The notes beneath the pieces were generated by a model. It worked only from the letters and a program-made list of their open reading frames with translations, searched no databases and had not been told where the DNA came from. Shown piece by piece: positions 1 to 7,729 of a DNA stretch of 64,000 nt. Origin of the DNA: UBA1672 sp050633325. GTDB taxonomy: Bacteria > Pseudomonadota > Alphaproteobacteria > Micavibrionales > Micavibrionaceae. The DNA lies in NCBI GenBank assembly GCA_050633325.1, contig JBOEGH010000006.1, positions 1 to 64,000 of the forward strand, in the 5' to 3' direction. Numbering within the stretch: position 1 is the first letter of the stretch; every line of letters begins with the position of its first letter. The position numbers were made by a program, and so were the translations under genes.

Positions 1-531
1 CAACGTCTGAGCGTTGGTGATAAGGTTATTGCAGGTAATAAGGTTGATATTAAGCCTGGTAATGCTATGCCTCTTAAGAATATGCCTGTTGGTACAATTA
101 TTCACAATATTGAAATGAAGCCAGGTAAAGGCGCGCAGATGATTCGCTCTGCTGGTACATATGCGCAGCTAGTTGGTCGCGATCAGGGGTATGCCCAGAT
201 TAAACTTGCTTCTGGTGAGCTTCGTGTTGTTTTATCTGAATGTATGGCTTCTGTTGGTGCGGNNNNNNNNNNNNNNNNNNNNNNNNNNNNNNNNNNNNNN
301 NNNNNNNNNNNNNNNNNNNNNNNNNNNNNNNNNNNNNNNNNNNNNNNNNNNNNNNNNNNNNNNNNNNNNNNNNNNNNNCCAGTTGATCATCCTCATGGTG
401 GTGGTGAAGGTAAGAGTTCTGGTGGTCGTAACCCTGTAACGCCTTGGGGTGTTCCAACTAAAGGTTATAAGACGCGTAAAAAAGGCAAGGCGAGTGATAA
501 GTACATTATACGCCGCCGTAACAAGAAATAA
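1..531 (+). CDS. rplB: Ribosomal protein L2, 5'-truncated and with internal gap
   Basis: L2 binds 23S rRNA near the peptidyl-transferase centre. The reading frame is open from base 1, so the start lies left of the window. The C-terminal half is diagnostic: PVDHPHGGGEG followed by NPVTPWGVPTKG and the basic tail IIRRRNKK. A run of N at 263-378 removes the segment just before PVDHPHGG. The frame is kept across the gap, but the gap is about 7 codons longer than the usual L2 spacing, so its length is probably only an estimate. It is followed after 19 bases by rpsS, as in the standard S10 operon. Confidence 0.97.
   Translation, partial: QRLSVGDKVIAGNKVDIKPGNAMPLKNMPVGTIIHNIEMKPGKGAQMIRSAGTYAQLVGRDQGYAQIKLASGELRVVLSECMASVGAXXXXXXXXXXXXXXXXXXXXXXXXXXXXXXXXXXXXXXXPVDHPHGGGEGKSSGGRNPVTPWGVPTKGYKTRKKGKASDKYIIRRRNKK
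263..378. other. Assembly gap (116 N) inside rplB
   Basis: An unbroken run of N. It lies in the conserved region between the VGA and NPVDHPHGG segments of L2. Known L2 proteins have about 32 residues here against 39 masked codons, so the real missing length is probably nearer 95 bases. Confidence 0.99.
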
Positions 532-550
532 GATTTGAGGAGCATTAAAA

Positions 551-826
551 ATGTCACGTAGTGTATGGAAAGGTCCATTTGTAGAAAAAAGCATTCTTAA
601 AAAAGTTGAAGAAGCTCGCGCAAGTGGTAAAAATACGGTAATTAAAACTTGGTCACGCAGATCAACTATTTTGCCAAATATGATTGGTTTGACTTTTGGT
701 GTGCATAATGGGAAAAAATTCATTCCTGTTCTTGTTACAGACCAAATGATCGGGCATAAGTTAGGTGAATTTTCTCCTACACGTACATATTATGGTCACG
801 GTGCAGATAAGAAAGCCAAGAAGTAA
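551..826 (+). CDS. rpsS: Ribosomal protein S19
   Basis: S19 of the 30S head, 91 residues, the usual length. It starts MSRSVWKGPF and contains the typical STILPNMIG and VTDQMIGHKLGEFSPTR stretches. A GAGGAG ribosome site lies just upstream. It sits between rplB and rplV as in the S10 operon of most bacteria. Confidence 0.98.
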   Translation: MSRSVWKGPFVEKSILKKVEEARASGKNTVIKTWSRRSTILPNMIGLTFGVHNGKKFIPVLVTDQMIGHKLGEFSPTRTYYGHGADKKAKK

Positions 827-855
827 TTCTAGGTATTTAAGTAAGGAAAAAGAAA

Positions 856-1233
856 ATGGGTAAGTCAGAAACACCTGAAACAACAAAAGTGAACGAAGCG
901 AAGGCATCTGTTAAGCATGTTCGTACGTCGCCGCAGAAGCTAAATCTTCTTGCGCGCACTATTCGCGGGAAAAGCGCATCACGTGCGTTAATTGATCTTG
1001 AGTTTTCCAAAAGACGTGTTGCACAAGACGTGCGTAAGTTGTTACAGTCAGCTGTTGCAAATGCAGAAAATAACCATGGTCTGGATGTTGACCGCCTGGT
1101 TGTAGCAGAAGCGTATGTTGGTAAAAGCATCGTAATGAAGCGTTTTCGTGCAAGAGCGCGTGGACGTGGTGCAAGAATTGAAAAGAAAATAAGCAATATG
1201 ACTATTGTTGTTAGAGAAGCAGAGGAAGCCTAA
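856..1233 (+). CDS. rplV: Ribosomal protein L22
   Basis: L22 lines the exit tunnel. At 125 residues it is slightly long because of an N-terminal extension before the conserved VRTSPQKLNLLARTIRGK start. The C-terminal hairpin RARARGRGARIEKK and the ending MTIVVREAEE are typical. It is followed after 2 bases by rpsC, so the two are probably translationally coupled. Confidence 0.97.
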   Translation: MGKSETPETTKVNEAKASVKHVRTSPQKLNLLARTIRGKSASRALIDLEFSKRRVAQDVRKLLQSAVANAENNHGLDVDRLVVAEAYVGKSIVMKRFRARARGRGARIEKKISNMTIVVREAEEA

Positions 1234-1235
1234 TT

Positions 1236-1928
1236 ATGGGACAGAAGATTAATCCGATTGGTTTAAGAGTAGGGATTAACCGCACATGGGACTCGCGTTG
1301 GTACGCAGGTCGTGATTATGCGGATAAACTTGTCGATGATTTGAAACTTCGTGAATATATCCACGAGCATTTGAAAGCTGCTGGTATCAGTAAAGTTATT
1401 ATTGAGCGTGCTGCTAAGACAACAAAAGTTACAATATATACTGCGCGCCCTGGTGTTATCATCGGTAAAAAAGGTGCGGATATCGAAAGTCTACGTCAAA
1501 ATCTGTCACGCCGTGCAGGTGGTGAAGTTGGTTTAAATATCGTTGAGGTTCGTAAGCCAGAAGTTGATGCTCAGTTGGTTGCTGAAAATGTGGCGCAACA
1601 GCTAGAGCGTCGTGTATCTTTCCGTCGTGCGATGAAACGTGCAGTTCAAAATGCAATGCGTTTTGGTTCTCAAGGTATTCGTATTAATGTTTCCGGTCGT
1701 TTAGGTGGCGCAGATATTGCCCGTACTGAATGGTACCGTGAAGGTCGTGTTCCTTTACACACACTTCGTGCAGATGTTGATTATGGTACAGCAGAAGCTT
1801 TGACTACATATGGTATTATTGGTGTTAAGATATGGCTTTATAAAGGCGATATCATGGAAAACGATCCGTTGGCACATGATAAACGTATGTCAGAGGCACG
1901 TGGTGGTGCTCCAAAAAATAAATATTAA
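1236..1928 (+). CDS. rpsC: Ribosomal protein S3
   Basis: S3 of the 30S mRNA-entry site, 230 residues. The KH-domain signature PGVIIGKKGADIE is present, as is the C-terminal GRLGGADIARTEWYREGRVPLHTLRA. The start MGQKINPIGLRVG is canonical. Unlike most S10 operons, where rplP follows at once, a 196-base non-coding stretch separates it from rplP. Confidence 0.98.
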   Translation: MGQKINPIGLRVGINRTWDSRWYAGRDYADKLVDDLKLREYIHEHLKAAGISKVIIERAAKTTKVTIYTARPGVIIGKKGADIESLRQNLSRRAGGEVGLNIVEVRKPEVDAQLVAENVAQQLERRVSFRRAMKRAVQNAMRFGSQGIRINVSGRLGGADIARTEWYREGRVPLHTLRADVDYGTAEALTTYGIIGVKIWLYKGDIMENDPLAHDKRMSEARGGAPKNKY

Positions 1929-2124
1929 AATAAAGTTACGAAAGTACTGGATTTTTATATAAAAGTGCGTTATGTTCGCGCGAAATTACCGATTAGCTTG
2001 AAATAAAGCGCCATATAGGAACTATTGCTCAGTGAGTGAAAAGTCTATGTGAATGATAATTTTTTTATGTCTGTGTTCTTGTTGTTTGAGAGTGCAGAGG
2101 AATTGAAAGCGAGAGACTGAAGAG

Positions 2125-2553
2125 ATGTTAAGTCCAAAGAAGTTTAAACACCGCAAGCAATTTAAGGGCCGCATTCATGGTAATGCTAAGGGTGGTTCTA
2201 GTTTGGCTTTTGGTGCGTACGGTTTAAAGGCTCTACAACCTGAGCGTATTACATCACGCCAAATTGAGGCGGCGCGTCGTGCGTTAACACGCCACATGAA
2301 GCGTCAAGGTAAGGTGTGGATTCGTATATTCCCAGATGTTCCGGTTACAGCTAAGCCTCTTGAAGTTCGTCAAGGTAAGGGTAAAGGTTCTCCTGAATAT
2401 TGGGCGGCACGTGTTAAGCCTGGTCGTATCATGTTCGAAATTGATGGTGTGCCGGAAGAGGTTGCTCGTGAAGCATTTGATTTGGCTGCTATGAAATTGC
2501 CAATTAAGACTAAATTTGTTAAGCGCGTTGGCGCGATAGAGGAAGTTGCGTAA
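2125..2553 (+). CDS. rplP: Ribosomal protein L16
   Basis: L16 of the 50S tRNA-binding region, 142 residues. It opens MLSPKKFKHRKQFKGRI, and the block ITSRQIEAARRALTRHMKRQ is diagnostic. Its stop codon overlaps the rpmC start by one base (TAATG), indicating coupling. No strong promoter was identified in the long leader before it. Confidence 0.98.
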   Translation: MLSPKKFKHRKQFKGRIHGNAKGGSSLAFGAYGLKALQPERITSRQIEAARRALTRHMKRQGKVWIRIFPDVPVTAKPLEVRQGKGKGSPEYWAARVKPGRIMFEIDGVPEEVAREAFDLAAMKLPIKTKFVKRVGAIEEVA

Positions 2554-2777
2554 TGAACAATGAAGATTTGAGAGCTAAATCTGTTGATGAGTTGGTTAAG
2601 GTTATCCTTGATCTGCGTAAGGAACAGTTGAACGCACGTTTCCAGAAGTCACAAGGTACTTTTGAAAATACAGCACAAGTTCGTACTAGTCGTCGTAATA
2701 TAGCGAGAGCTAAAACGATATTGAATGAAAAACGTCGTGAAGAAGCGAAAGCAACTTCAGGTAAGAAAGCCGCTTAA
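2553..2777 (+). CDS. rpmC: Ribosomal protein L29
   Basis: L29 of the exit-tunnel rim, 74 residues. The pattern NNEDLRAKSVDELVKVILDL, then LRKEQLNARFQKSQG and VRTSRRNIARAKTIL, is typical. It starts on the last base of the rplP stop codon. Confidence 0.96.
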   Translation: MNNEDLRAKSVDELVKVILDLRKEQLNARFQKSQGTFENTAQVRTSRRNIARAKTILNEKRREEAKATSGKKAA

Positions 2778-2792
2778 GAGGAGTAGAGCAAT

Positions 2793-3101
2793 ATGCCACG
2801 TCGCGTATTAGAAGGAAATGTAGTAAGTGATAAGCAAGACAAGACGATAACCGTCTCTGTTGAGCGTCGTTACATGCACCCTGTTTATAAGAAATACATC
2901 AAAAGCTCAGATACTTATGCTGCGCATGATGAAGCTAATCAGTACAAAGAAGGTGATAAGGTTTCTATCATAGAATGTCGCCCGATTTCAAAGCGTAAGC
3001 GTTGGACGGTAGTTACTGGTGATGAAGCTAAAGCTGAAAAAAAAGATGCGGCTAAGAAGCCTGCTGCTAAAAAAACAACTGCTAAAAAGAAGGGTGCGTA
3101 G
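2793..3101 (+). CDS. rpsQ: Ribosomal protein S17 with K/A-rich C-terminal tail
   Basis: S17 is a primary 16S rRNA binder with an OB fold. Residues 1 to about 78 are the ordinary S17 core (VLEGNVVSDKQDKTITV, HPVYKKYIKSS, ECRPISKRKRW). Residues 79-102 form an extra tail of Lys, Ala and Thr (AAKKPAAKKTTAKKK), making the protein 102 residues instead of the usual 80-85. The tail resembles histone H1-type tails and the N-terminal tail of rpmD in the same operon. Its function is unknown. Confidence 0.96.
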   Translation: MPRRVLEGNVVSDKQDKTITVSVERRYMHPVYKKYIKSSDTYAAHDEANQYKEGDKVSIIECRPISKRKRWTVVTGDEAKAEKKDAAKKPAAKKTTAKKKGA

Positions 3102-3103
3102 TT

Positions 3104-3472
3104 ATGATACAGATGCAATCCCGTATGGCTGTTGCCGATAATAGTGGTGCTCGTGAAGTTCAGTGCATTAAGGTGCTTGGTGGATCTCATAGGCGTACTG
3201 CTAATGTAGGTGATGTTGTCGTAGTATCCGTTAAGGAAGCTATTCCACGCGGTAAAGTTAAGAAGGGTGATGTTCGTCGTGCTGTTATTGTTCGTACGAG
3301 ATTTGGTCTTCAGCGTAAATATGGTGAGAAAATACGTTTTGACAGTAATGCTTGCGTATTGATCAGTCCTAATGGTGAGCCTATCGGTACACGTATTTTT
3401 GGGCCAGTAACTCGTGAATTGCGTGTTGGTGGTTACATGAAGATTATTTCATTGGCATCGGAGGTGCTCTAG
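3104..3472 (+). CDS. rplN: Ribosomal protein L14
   Basis: L14 of the 50S subunit interface, 122 residues, exactly the usual length. It begins MIQMQSRMAVADNSGAREV and contains GDVVVVSVKEAIPRGKVKKG and the GTRIFGPVTREL end block. It is spaced 2 bases after rpsQ and 2 before rplX. Confidence 0.98.
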   Translation: MIQMQSRMAVADNSGAREVQCIKVLGGSHRRTANVGDVVVVSVKEAIPRGKVKKGDVRRAVIVRTRFGLQRKYGEKIRFDSNACVLISPNGEPIGTRIFGPVTRELRVGGYMKIISLASEVL

Positions 3473-3474
3473 TT

Positions 3475-3807
3475 ATGACGCAGCCACAGAAAAATAAAAT
3501 TAAGATTAAAAAAGGTGATCAGGTCGTTGTTCTGACTGGTCGTGATAAAGGCGCGAAGGGTGAAGTTGTTAAAGTGCTTCCTGATGTTCGTCGTGTGGTA
3601 GTTCAGGGTGTTAACCTTGTCACAAAGCATGAGAAGCCTACGCAAGTATCACCAGGTGGTATTCAGAAGAAGGAATTACCTATTCATGTGTCTAACGTTG
3701 CAATTGCTGATCCTAAATCAGGTGAGGCGACACGCGTTGGTTATAAGGTTTTAAAGGATGGTAAAAAAGTTCGTGTGGCTAAAAAGTCCGGCGAAACCAT
3801 CGCATAA
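3475..3807 (+). CDS. rplX: Ribosomal protein L24
   Basis: L24 initiates 50S assembly. At 110 residues it has the KOW motif KIKKGDQVVVLTGRDKGAKG near the N-terminus and the conserved GGIQKKELPIHVSNV block. It lies in the normal spc-operon position between rplN and rplE. Confidence 0.97.
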   Translation: MTQPQKNKIKIKKGDQVVVLTGRDKGAKGEVVKVLPDVRRVVVQGVNLVTKHEKPTQVSPGGIQKKELPIHVSNVAIADPKSGEATRVGYKVLKDGKKVRVAKKSGETIA

Positions 3808-3833
3808 GTTTAGATAGTAAAAGGGTCGAGGAA

Positions 3834-4376
3834 ATGGCACCGCGTTTTAAAGAACTATATATTAATGAGATTGCTCCGGCATTGGATAAGAAGTTTGGGT
3901 ATAAGAATCCACACCAACGTCCGGCATTGGACAAGATTGTGCTTAACATGGGTGTGGGTGAAGCCACTCAAGATCGTAAGCATATGGAGAGTGCGGTTAA
4001 GGATCTTACATTAATTGCAGGTCAAAAGCCTGTTATATGTAAGGCTCGTCAATCAAATGCATCTTTCAAGATTCGCGAAGAGCAAGCGATTGGTACTAAG
4101 GTAACTCTACGTGGTGACCGTATGTATGAATTCTTAGACAGATTGATTACTATTGCAATGCCACGTATTCGTGACTTCCGTGGTATTAATCCAAAGAGCT
4201 TTGATGGTCGTGGTAATTATGCGATGGGTGTTACTGAGCATATCATATTCCCTGAAATCGAATATGATAAGGTTGATAAGATTCGCGGTATGGATATCGT
4301 GATTTGTACAACAGCGTCTAATGATGAAGAAGCTAAAGAGCTTTTGAGTCAGTTCAAGATGCCTTTTAAAAAATAA
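3834..4376 (+). CDS. rplE: Ribosomal protein L5
   Basis: L5 binds 5S rRNA in the central protuberance. It is 180 residues, near the family length. Diagnostic stretches are KIVLNMGVGEA, GQKPVICKARQSNASFKIRE, and PRIRDFRGINPKSFDGRGNY. It is preceded by a GAGGAA ribosome site. Confidence 0.98.
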   Translation: MAPRFKELYINEIAPALDKKFGYKNPHQRPALDKIVLNMGVGEATQDRKHMESAVKDLTLIAGQKPVICKARQSNASFKIREEQAIGTKVTLRGDRMYEFLDRLITIAMPRIRDFRGINPKSFDGRGNYAMGVTEHIIFPEIEYDKVDKIRGMDIVICTTASNDEEAKELLSQFKMPFKK

Positions 4377-4410
4377 TAATACGGATAACTTATAGGAAAG
4401 AAGTAATATA

Positions 4411-4716
4411 ATGGCAAAAGTCTGTATGATCGAAAGAGACAAAAAGCGTAGAAAGTTGGTCAAAAGCCAAGCATCTAAGCGTGCTGAGCTTAAGGCTATC
4501 ATCAAGAATCAAGAGATTCCTGCTGATGAACGTTTTCAAGCAGTTTTGAAGTTGGCTGAAATGCCGCGTAATTCTTCTAAGACGCGTATTAGAAATCGTT
4601 GTGCTCTTACAGGGCGCCCGCGTTCGTATTATCGTAAATTCAATCTCTCGCGCATTGCGTTAAGAGACCTAGCATCTCGTGGTGAGTTGCCAGGTGTAAC
4701 AAAATCAAGCTGGTAG
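4411..4716 (+). CDS. rpsN: Ribosomal protein S14, long zinc-free type
   Basis: S14 of the 30S head, 101 residues. This is the long form without the zinc-binding cysteines of the short type. The end RNRCALTGRPRSYYRKFNLS and LASRGELPGVTKSSW is canonical. It lies between rplE and rpsH. Confidence 0.97.
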   Translation: MAKVCMIERDKKRRKLVKSQASKRAELKAIIKNQEIPADERFQAVLKLAEMPRNSSKTRIRNRCALTGRPRSYYRKFNLSRIALRDLASRGELPGVTKSSW

Positions 4717-4731
4717 AAGGAGGATTTTACT

Positions 4732-5130
4732 ATGACTATGAGTGATCCCCTCGGTGATATGCTTACTCGTGTTCGTAACGGGCAGCAAGCCGGAAAAGAA
4801 ATCGTAGAATGTCCATTTTCGCGTCTTCGTGAGAATGTTTGTACAGTTCTTAAGGATGAAGGTTTCATCCGTGGATATACTGTTCAAGAGCGTGAAGGTA
4901 ACAAAAAATATCTTTTGATCCAGTTGAAATATGCTGAAGGAGAAGGTGTTATACGTAAAATTAATCGTGTATCTACTCCAGGTCGTCGTGTTTATACAAC
5001 GGTTAAGTCTATGCCACGTTTCTATAACGGTCTTGGTGTTTTGGTTGTTTCAACTCCTCAAGGTGTTATGGCAGACAGCAAGGCGCGTGCGGCTAATGTC
5101 GGTGGTGAAATTTTATGTCAGGTATTTTAA
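4732..5130 (+). CDS. rpsH: Ribosomal protein S8
   Basis: S8 of the 30S platform, 132 residues. It starts MTMSDPLGDMLTRVRNGQ, and the C-terminus carries GVLVVSTPQGVMADSKARAA and GGEILCQVF. In E. coli S8 represses spc-operon translation; whether it does so here is not visible. A strong GAAGGAGG ribosome site precedes it. Confidence 0.98.
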   Translation: MTMSDPLGDMLTRVRNGQQAGKEIVECPFSRLRENVCTVLKDEGFIRGYTVQEREGNKKYLLIQLKYAEGEGVIRKINRVSTPGRRVYTTVKSMPRFYNGLGVLVVSTPQGVMADSKARAANVGGEILCQVF

Positions 5131-5164
5131 TCTGACGATATTGTTAATTTAAGGAATGTGAATT

Positions 5165-5725
5165 ATGTCACGTATTGGTAAAAAACCTGTAGCTGTACCT
5201 GAAGGTGTAGAAGTTCAAATTAATGGACAGCAGCTAACAGCGAAAGGTAAATTAGGTTCTTTAGAGCTTGATATACATAGTGAAGTTTCAGCGATTATTG
5301 AAGATGCTGCAAATGATGATGGTAAGACGGGTAAAGTTGTAACACTTTCACCTAAATCTAAGTCTAAGTTTGCTGCTCAAATATGGCCAACTATGCGTAC
5401 TTTGGTTGAAAATGTATGCACAGGTGTTAGTCAAGGTTATTCAAAAAATCTTGAAATTCATGGTGTTGGTTATCGTGCAAATTTACAGGGTACTGACCTT
5501 GTGTTAGCTCTAGGTTTTTCTCATGAAGTGCGCTATGCAGTTCCAAGTGATGTTAAAATCGAAGTTGAAAAACAAACACGCTTAAAAATAAGCGGCATTG
5601 ACAAACAGCGTGTTGGTCAAGTTGCTGCTGAAATTCGTGCGTATAAGAAACCTGAGCCATATAAAGGTAAAGGTATTCGTTATGCTGATGAATATATCAT
5701 CCGCAAAGAAGGTAAGAAGAAGTAG
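5165..5725 (+). CDS. rplF: Ribosomal protein L6
   Basis: L6 near the sarcin-ricin loop, 186 residues, about 9 longer than E. coli. The start MSRIGKKPVAVPEGVEV and the C-terminal signature PEPYKGKGIRYADE are canonical. An insertion around residues 43-58 (an Asp/Gly/Lys loop) accounts for the extra length. Confidence 0.97.
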   Translation: MSRIGKKPVAVPEGVEVQINGQQLTAKGKLGSLELDIHSEVSAIIEDAANDDGKTGKVVTLSPKSKSKFAAQIWPTMRTLVENVCTGVSQGYSKNLEIHGVGYRANLQGTDLVLALGFSHEVRYAVPSDVKIEVEKQTRLKISGIDKQRVGQVAAEIRAYKKPEPYKGKGIRYADEYIIRKEGKKK

Positions 5726-5737
5726 GGAATTAGTAAA

Positions 5738-6133
5738 ATGGCTAAAGCAGCATCTGTTAAAACAACGCCGGCACAGCGCCGAACTTTTAGAACTCGTAAC
5801 AAAATACGTCGTGTTAATATCGATCGTGTTGGTGTTCGTGAAACTCGCCCGCGTCTTTCTGTTCATCGTACAGGCAAGCAAATCTATGCGCAGGTTATCT
5901 GTGATGTACAAGGCAAAACTTTGGCTGCTGCTTCTACTATTGAAAAAGATTTAAAAGAAAAACTGAAGAGTGGTTCAACTGTTGATGCTGCTACTGAAGT
6001 TGGTAAATTAGTTGCTGAACGTGCAAAAAAAGCAGGCGTAAGCAAAATTGTATTTGATCGTGGTCGTTACCTTTATCATGGTCGTGTTAAGGCTTTGGCT
6101 AATGGCGCGCGTGACGGCGGATTAGAATTTTAG
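5738..6133 (+). CDS. rplR: Ribosomal protein L18
   Basis: L18 binds 5S rRNA. It is 131 residues, with an N-terminal extension of about a dozen residues before the conserved RTRNKIRR. The end block KIVFDRGRYLYHGRVKALANGARDGGLEF is diagnostic. It sits between rplF and rpsE. Confidence 0.97.
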   Translation: MAKAASVKTTPAQRRTFRTRNKIRRVNIDRVGVRETRPRLSVHRTGKQIYAQVICDVQGKTLAAASTIEKDLKEKLKSGSTVDAATEVGKLVAERAKKAGVSKIVFDRGRYLYHGRVKALANGARDGGLEF

Positions 6134-6148
6134 AAAAGGATTATAAAT

Positions 6149-6724
6149 ATGTCTCGTGGACAACAATCAGAAAAACACCATAAAGGTGAACGCGAAGAAT
6201 CAGAACTAATCGAGCGTTTGGTTGGTATCAACCGTGTTGCTAAAGTTGTGAAGGGTGGTCGTCGCTTTGGTTTTGCTGCACTAGTTGTGGTTGGTGATGG
6301 TAAAGGTCGTGTTGGTTATGGTCACGGTAAAGCTAAAGAAGTTCCGGAAGCTATTAAAAAGGCTACTGATCAAGCTAAGCGTAAAATGATCAGAGTTCCT
6401 CTTCGTGAAGGCCGTACTTTGCACCATGATGTGTTTGGTAAAGATGGTGCTGGTCGTGTGTTTATTCGTTCTGCCCCTGCTGGTAAAGGTATTATCGCTG
6501 GTGGACCGATGCGTGCAGTATTTGAAGTTCTTGGTGTTCAGGACGTTGTTGCTAAGGCAATTGGTTCTAACAACCCATACAGCATGGTAAATGCAACATT
6601 TGAAGCTTTGAAAAATACACAAAGCCCAAGACATGTTGCGGCGCGTAGAAATAAAAAAGTTAGTGATATTGTTGCGAACCGTGAAGTTGGTATGACAACT
6701 TTGGCAGCGGATGCTGGCGAGTAA
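6149..6724 (+). CDS. rpsE: Ribosomal protein S5
   Basis: S5 of the 30S decoding and mRNA-entry region, 191 residues. It shows the double-stranded-RNA-binding S5 signature VVKGGRRFGFAALVVVGDGK and the C-terminal IRSAPAGKGIIAGGPMRAV. The C-terminus is a little longer than in E. coli, as is common in Alphaproteobacteria. Confidence 0.98.
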   Translation: MSRGQQSEKHHKGEREESELIERLVGINRVAKVVKGGRRFGFAALVVVGDGKGRVGYGHGKAKEVPEAIKKATDQAKRKMIRVPLREGRTLHHDVFGKDGAGRVFIRSAPAGKGIIAGGPMRAVFEVLGVQDVVAKAIGSNNPYSMVNATFEALKNTQSPRHVAARRNKKVSDIVANREVGMTTLAADAGE

Positions 6725-6758
6725 GACGAAATAATATTTAAGTATAAGGACTTAAGTT

Positions 6759-7088
6759 ATGGCTGAAGAAGAAAAGAAAAAAACAACGGCGAAGAAGCCA
6801 GCTGCAAAAAAAGCTGCTCCTAAGAAGGAGGCAGCTAAGGCTACTGCTAAGAAAACGACAGCAAAGAAGGCTGCTCCTAAAAAAGCTGCGGCGAAGAAGT
6901 CTTCTGGTAAAACAGTTCGTGTAACGCAGGTTGGTTCACCTATTGGACGTAAAGCTTATCAGCGTGCAACGCTTATTGGTTTGGGTCTTAATAAAATGTA
7001 CCGTACACGTGAATTGGAAGATACTCCTTCTGTACGTGGTATGATTAATAAAGTTAGCCACTTAGTTAAAGTGGAAGATGCTGCATAA
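6759..7088 (+). CDS. rpmD: Ribosomal protein L30 with 50-residue histone-like N-terminal tail
   Basis: The L30 core begins near residue 51 (KTVRVTQVGSPIGRKAYQRA) and ends at residue 109, the normal 59-60 residue size. Residues 1-50 are an added low-complexity tail made of AAKK, TTAKK and APKK units, like histone H1/AlgP tails. The tail is in frame, starts from a proper ATG and is in the usual operon place, so the whole is read as one protein. The tail could bind rRNA or DNA; this is inference. Confidence 0.95.
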   Translation: MAEEEKKKTTAKKPAAKKAAPKKEAAKATAKKTTAKKAAPKKAAAKKSSGKTVRVTQVGSPIGRKAYQRATLIGLGLNKMYRTRELEDTPSVRGMINKVSHLVKVEDAA

Positions 7089-7111
7089 TTGCAGTAGAAA
7101 AGGATAAGTCG

Positions 7112-7612
7112 ATGAAACTGAATGAATTACAACCTCAAAAAGGTTCTACAAAAAACCGTATTCGCGTTGGCCGTGGTATTGGTTCAGGCAAGGGAAAAAC
7201 TTGTGGATCTGGTCAAAAGGGTCAAAAGTCTCGCTCTGGTGTAGCTATTAAGGGCTTTGAAGGTGGGCAAATGCCTTTGTATCAAAGACTTCCTAAAGTT
7301 GGTTTTCGTAACACTAAATTTGCTACTAATTTAGTAGAGCTTACATTCGTTCAATTACAATATGCGATTGACACGAAAAAAATTGATGCAAAAAAGACAA
7401 TTGATGAAGATGCTTTGGTTGCAGCAGGTGTTATTCGTAACAAAAAAGACGGTGTTAAAGTTTTGGCTACTGGTGAATTGACTGCAAAAGTGGATCTTAA
7501 GGTTACAAAGATATCTAAAGGTGCTAAAGAAGCTGTTGAAAAAGCTGGCGGTAAAGTTGAGCTTATTGAGCGTGTTGTTGCTCCTGTTAAAAAGCGTGGC
7601 GAAAAGAAATAA
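7112..7612 (+). CDS. rplO: Ribosomal protein L15
   Basis: L15 of the 50S, 166 residues. The start MKLNELQPQKGSTKNRIRVG and GRGIGSGKGKTCGSGQKGQKSR are diagnostic. It ends the first transcription block: a clear terminator follows 23 bases later, although secY usually follows directly in the spc operon. Confidence 0.97.
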   Translation: MKLNELQPQKGSTKNRIRVGRGIGSGKGKTCGSGQKGQKSRSGVAIKGFEGGQMPLYQRLPKVGFRNTKFATNLVELTFVQLQYAIDTKKIDAKKTIDEDALVAAGVIRNKKDGVKVLATGELTAKVDLKVTKISKGAKEAVEKAGGKVELIERVVAPVKKRGEKK

Positions 7613-7634
7613 TAGCCTCCTAAATAATTTTTAT

Positions 7635-7670
7635 GAAGCCTCTACATTTGTAGGGGCTTTGTTTGTTTTG
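7635..7670 (+). terminator. Rho-independent terminator after rplO
   Basis: Stem AAGCCTCTACA / TGTAGGGGCTT with a two-base loop, followed by a T-rich run. It splits the spc operon between rplO and the inserted secreted-protein gene. Confidence 0.85.
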
Positions 7671-7696
7671 ACATACTTTATTCAAACGTTTAGACT
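7668..7696 (+). promoter_or_regulatory. Sigma70-type promoter of the inserted gene
   Basis: TTGACA at 7668-7673, a 17-base spacer, then TAGACT at 7691-7696. It overlaps the tail of the rplO terminator and would start transcription about 27 bases before the ATG at 7730. The perfect -35 and ideal spacing support an independent unit. Confidence 0.65.
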
Positions 7697-7729
7697 GTTC
7701 ACGGTATTTAACTTATAGGTTTTTAGTTT

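Noticed and set aside
5598..5954. 118-residue ORF spanning the rplF-rplR junction
   Set aside because: It overlaps two clear ribosomal genes in another frame and its composition is that of a shadow frame.
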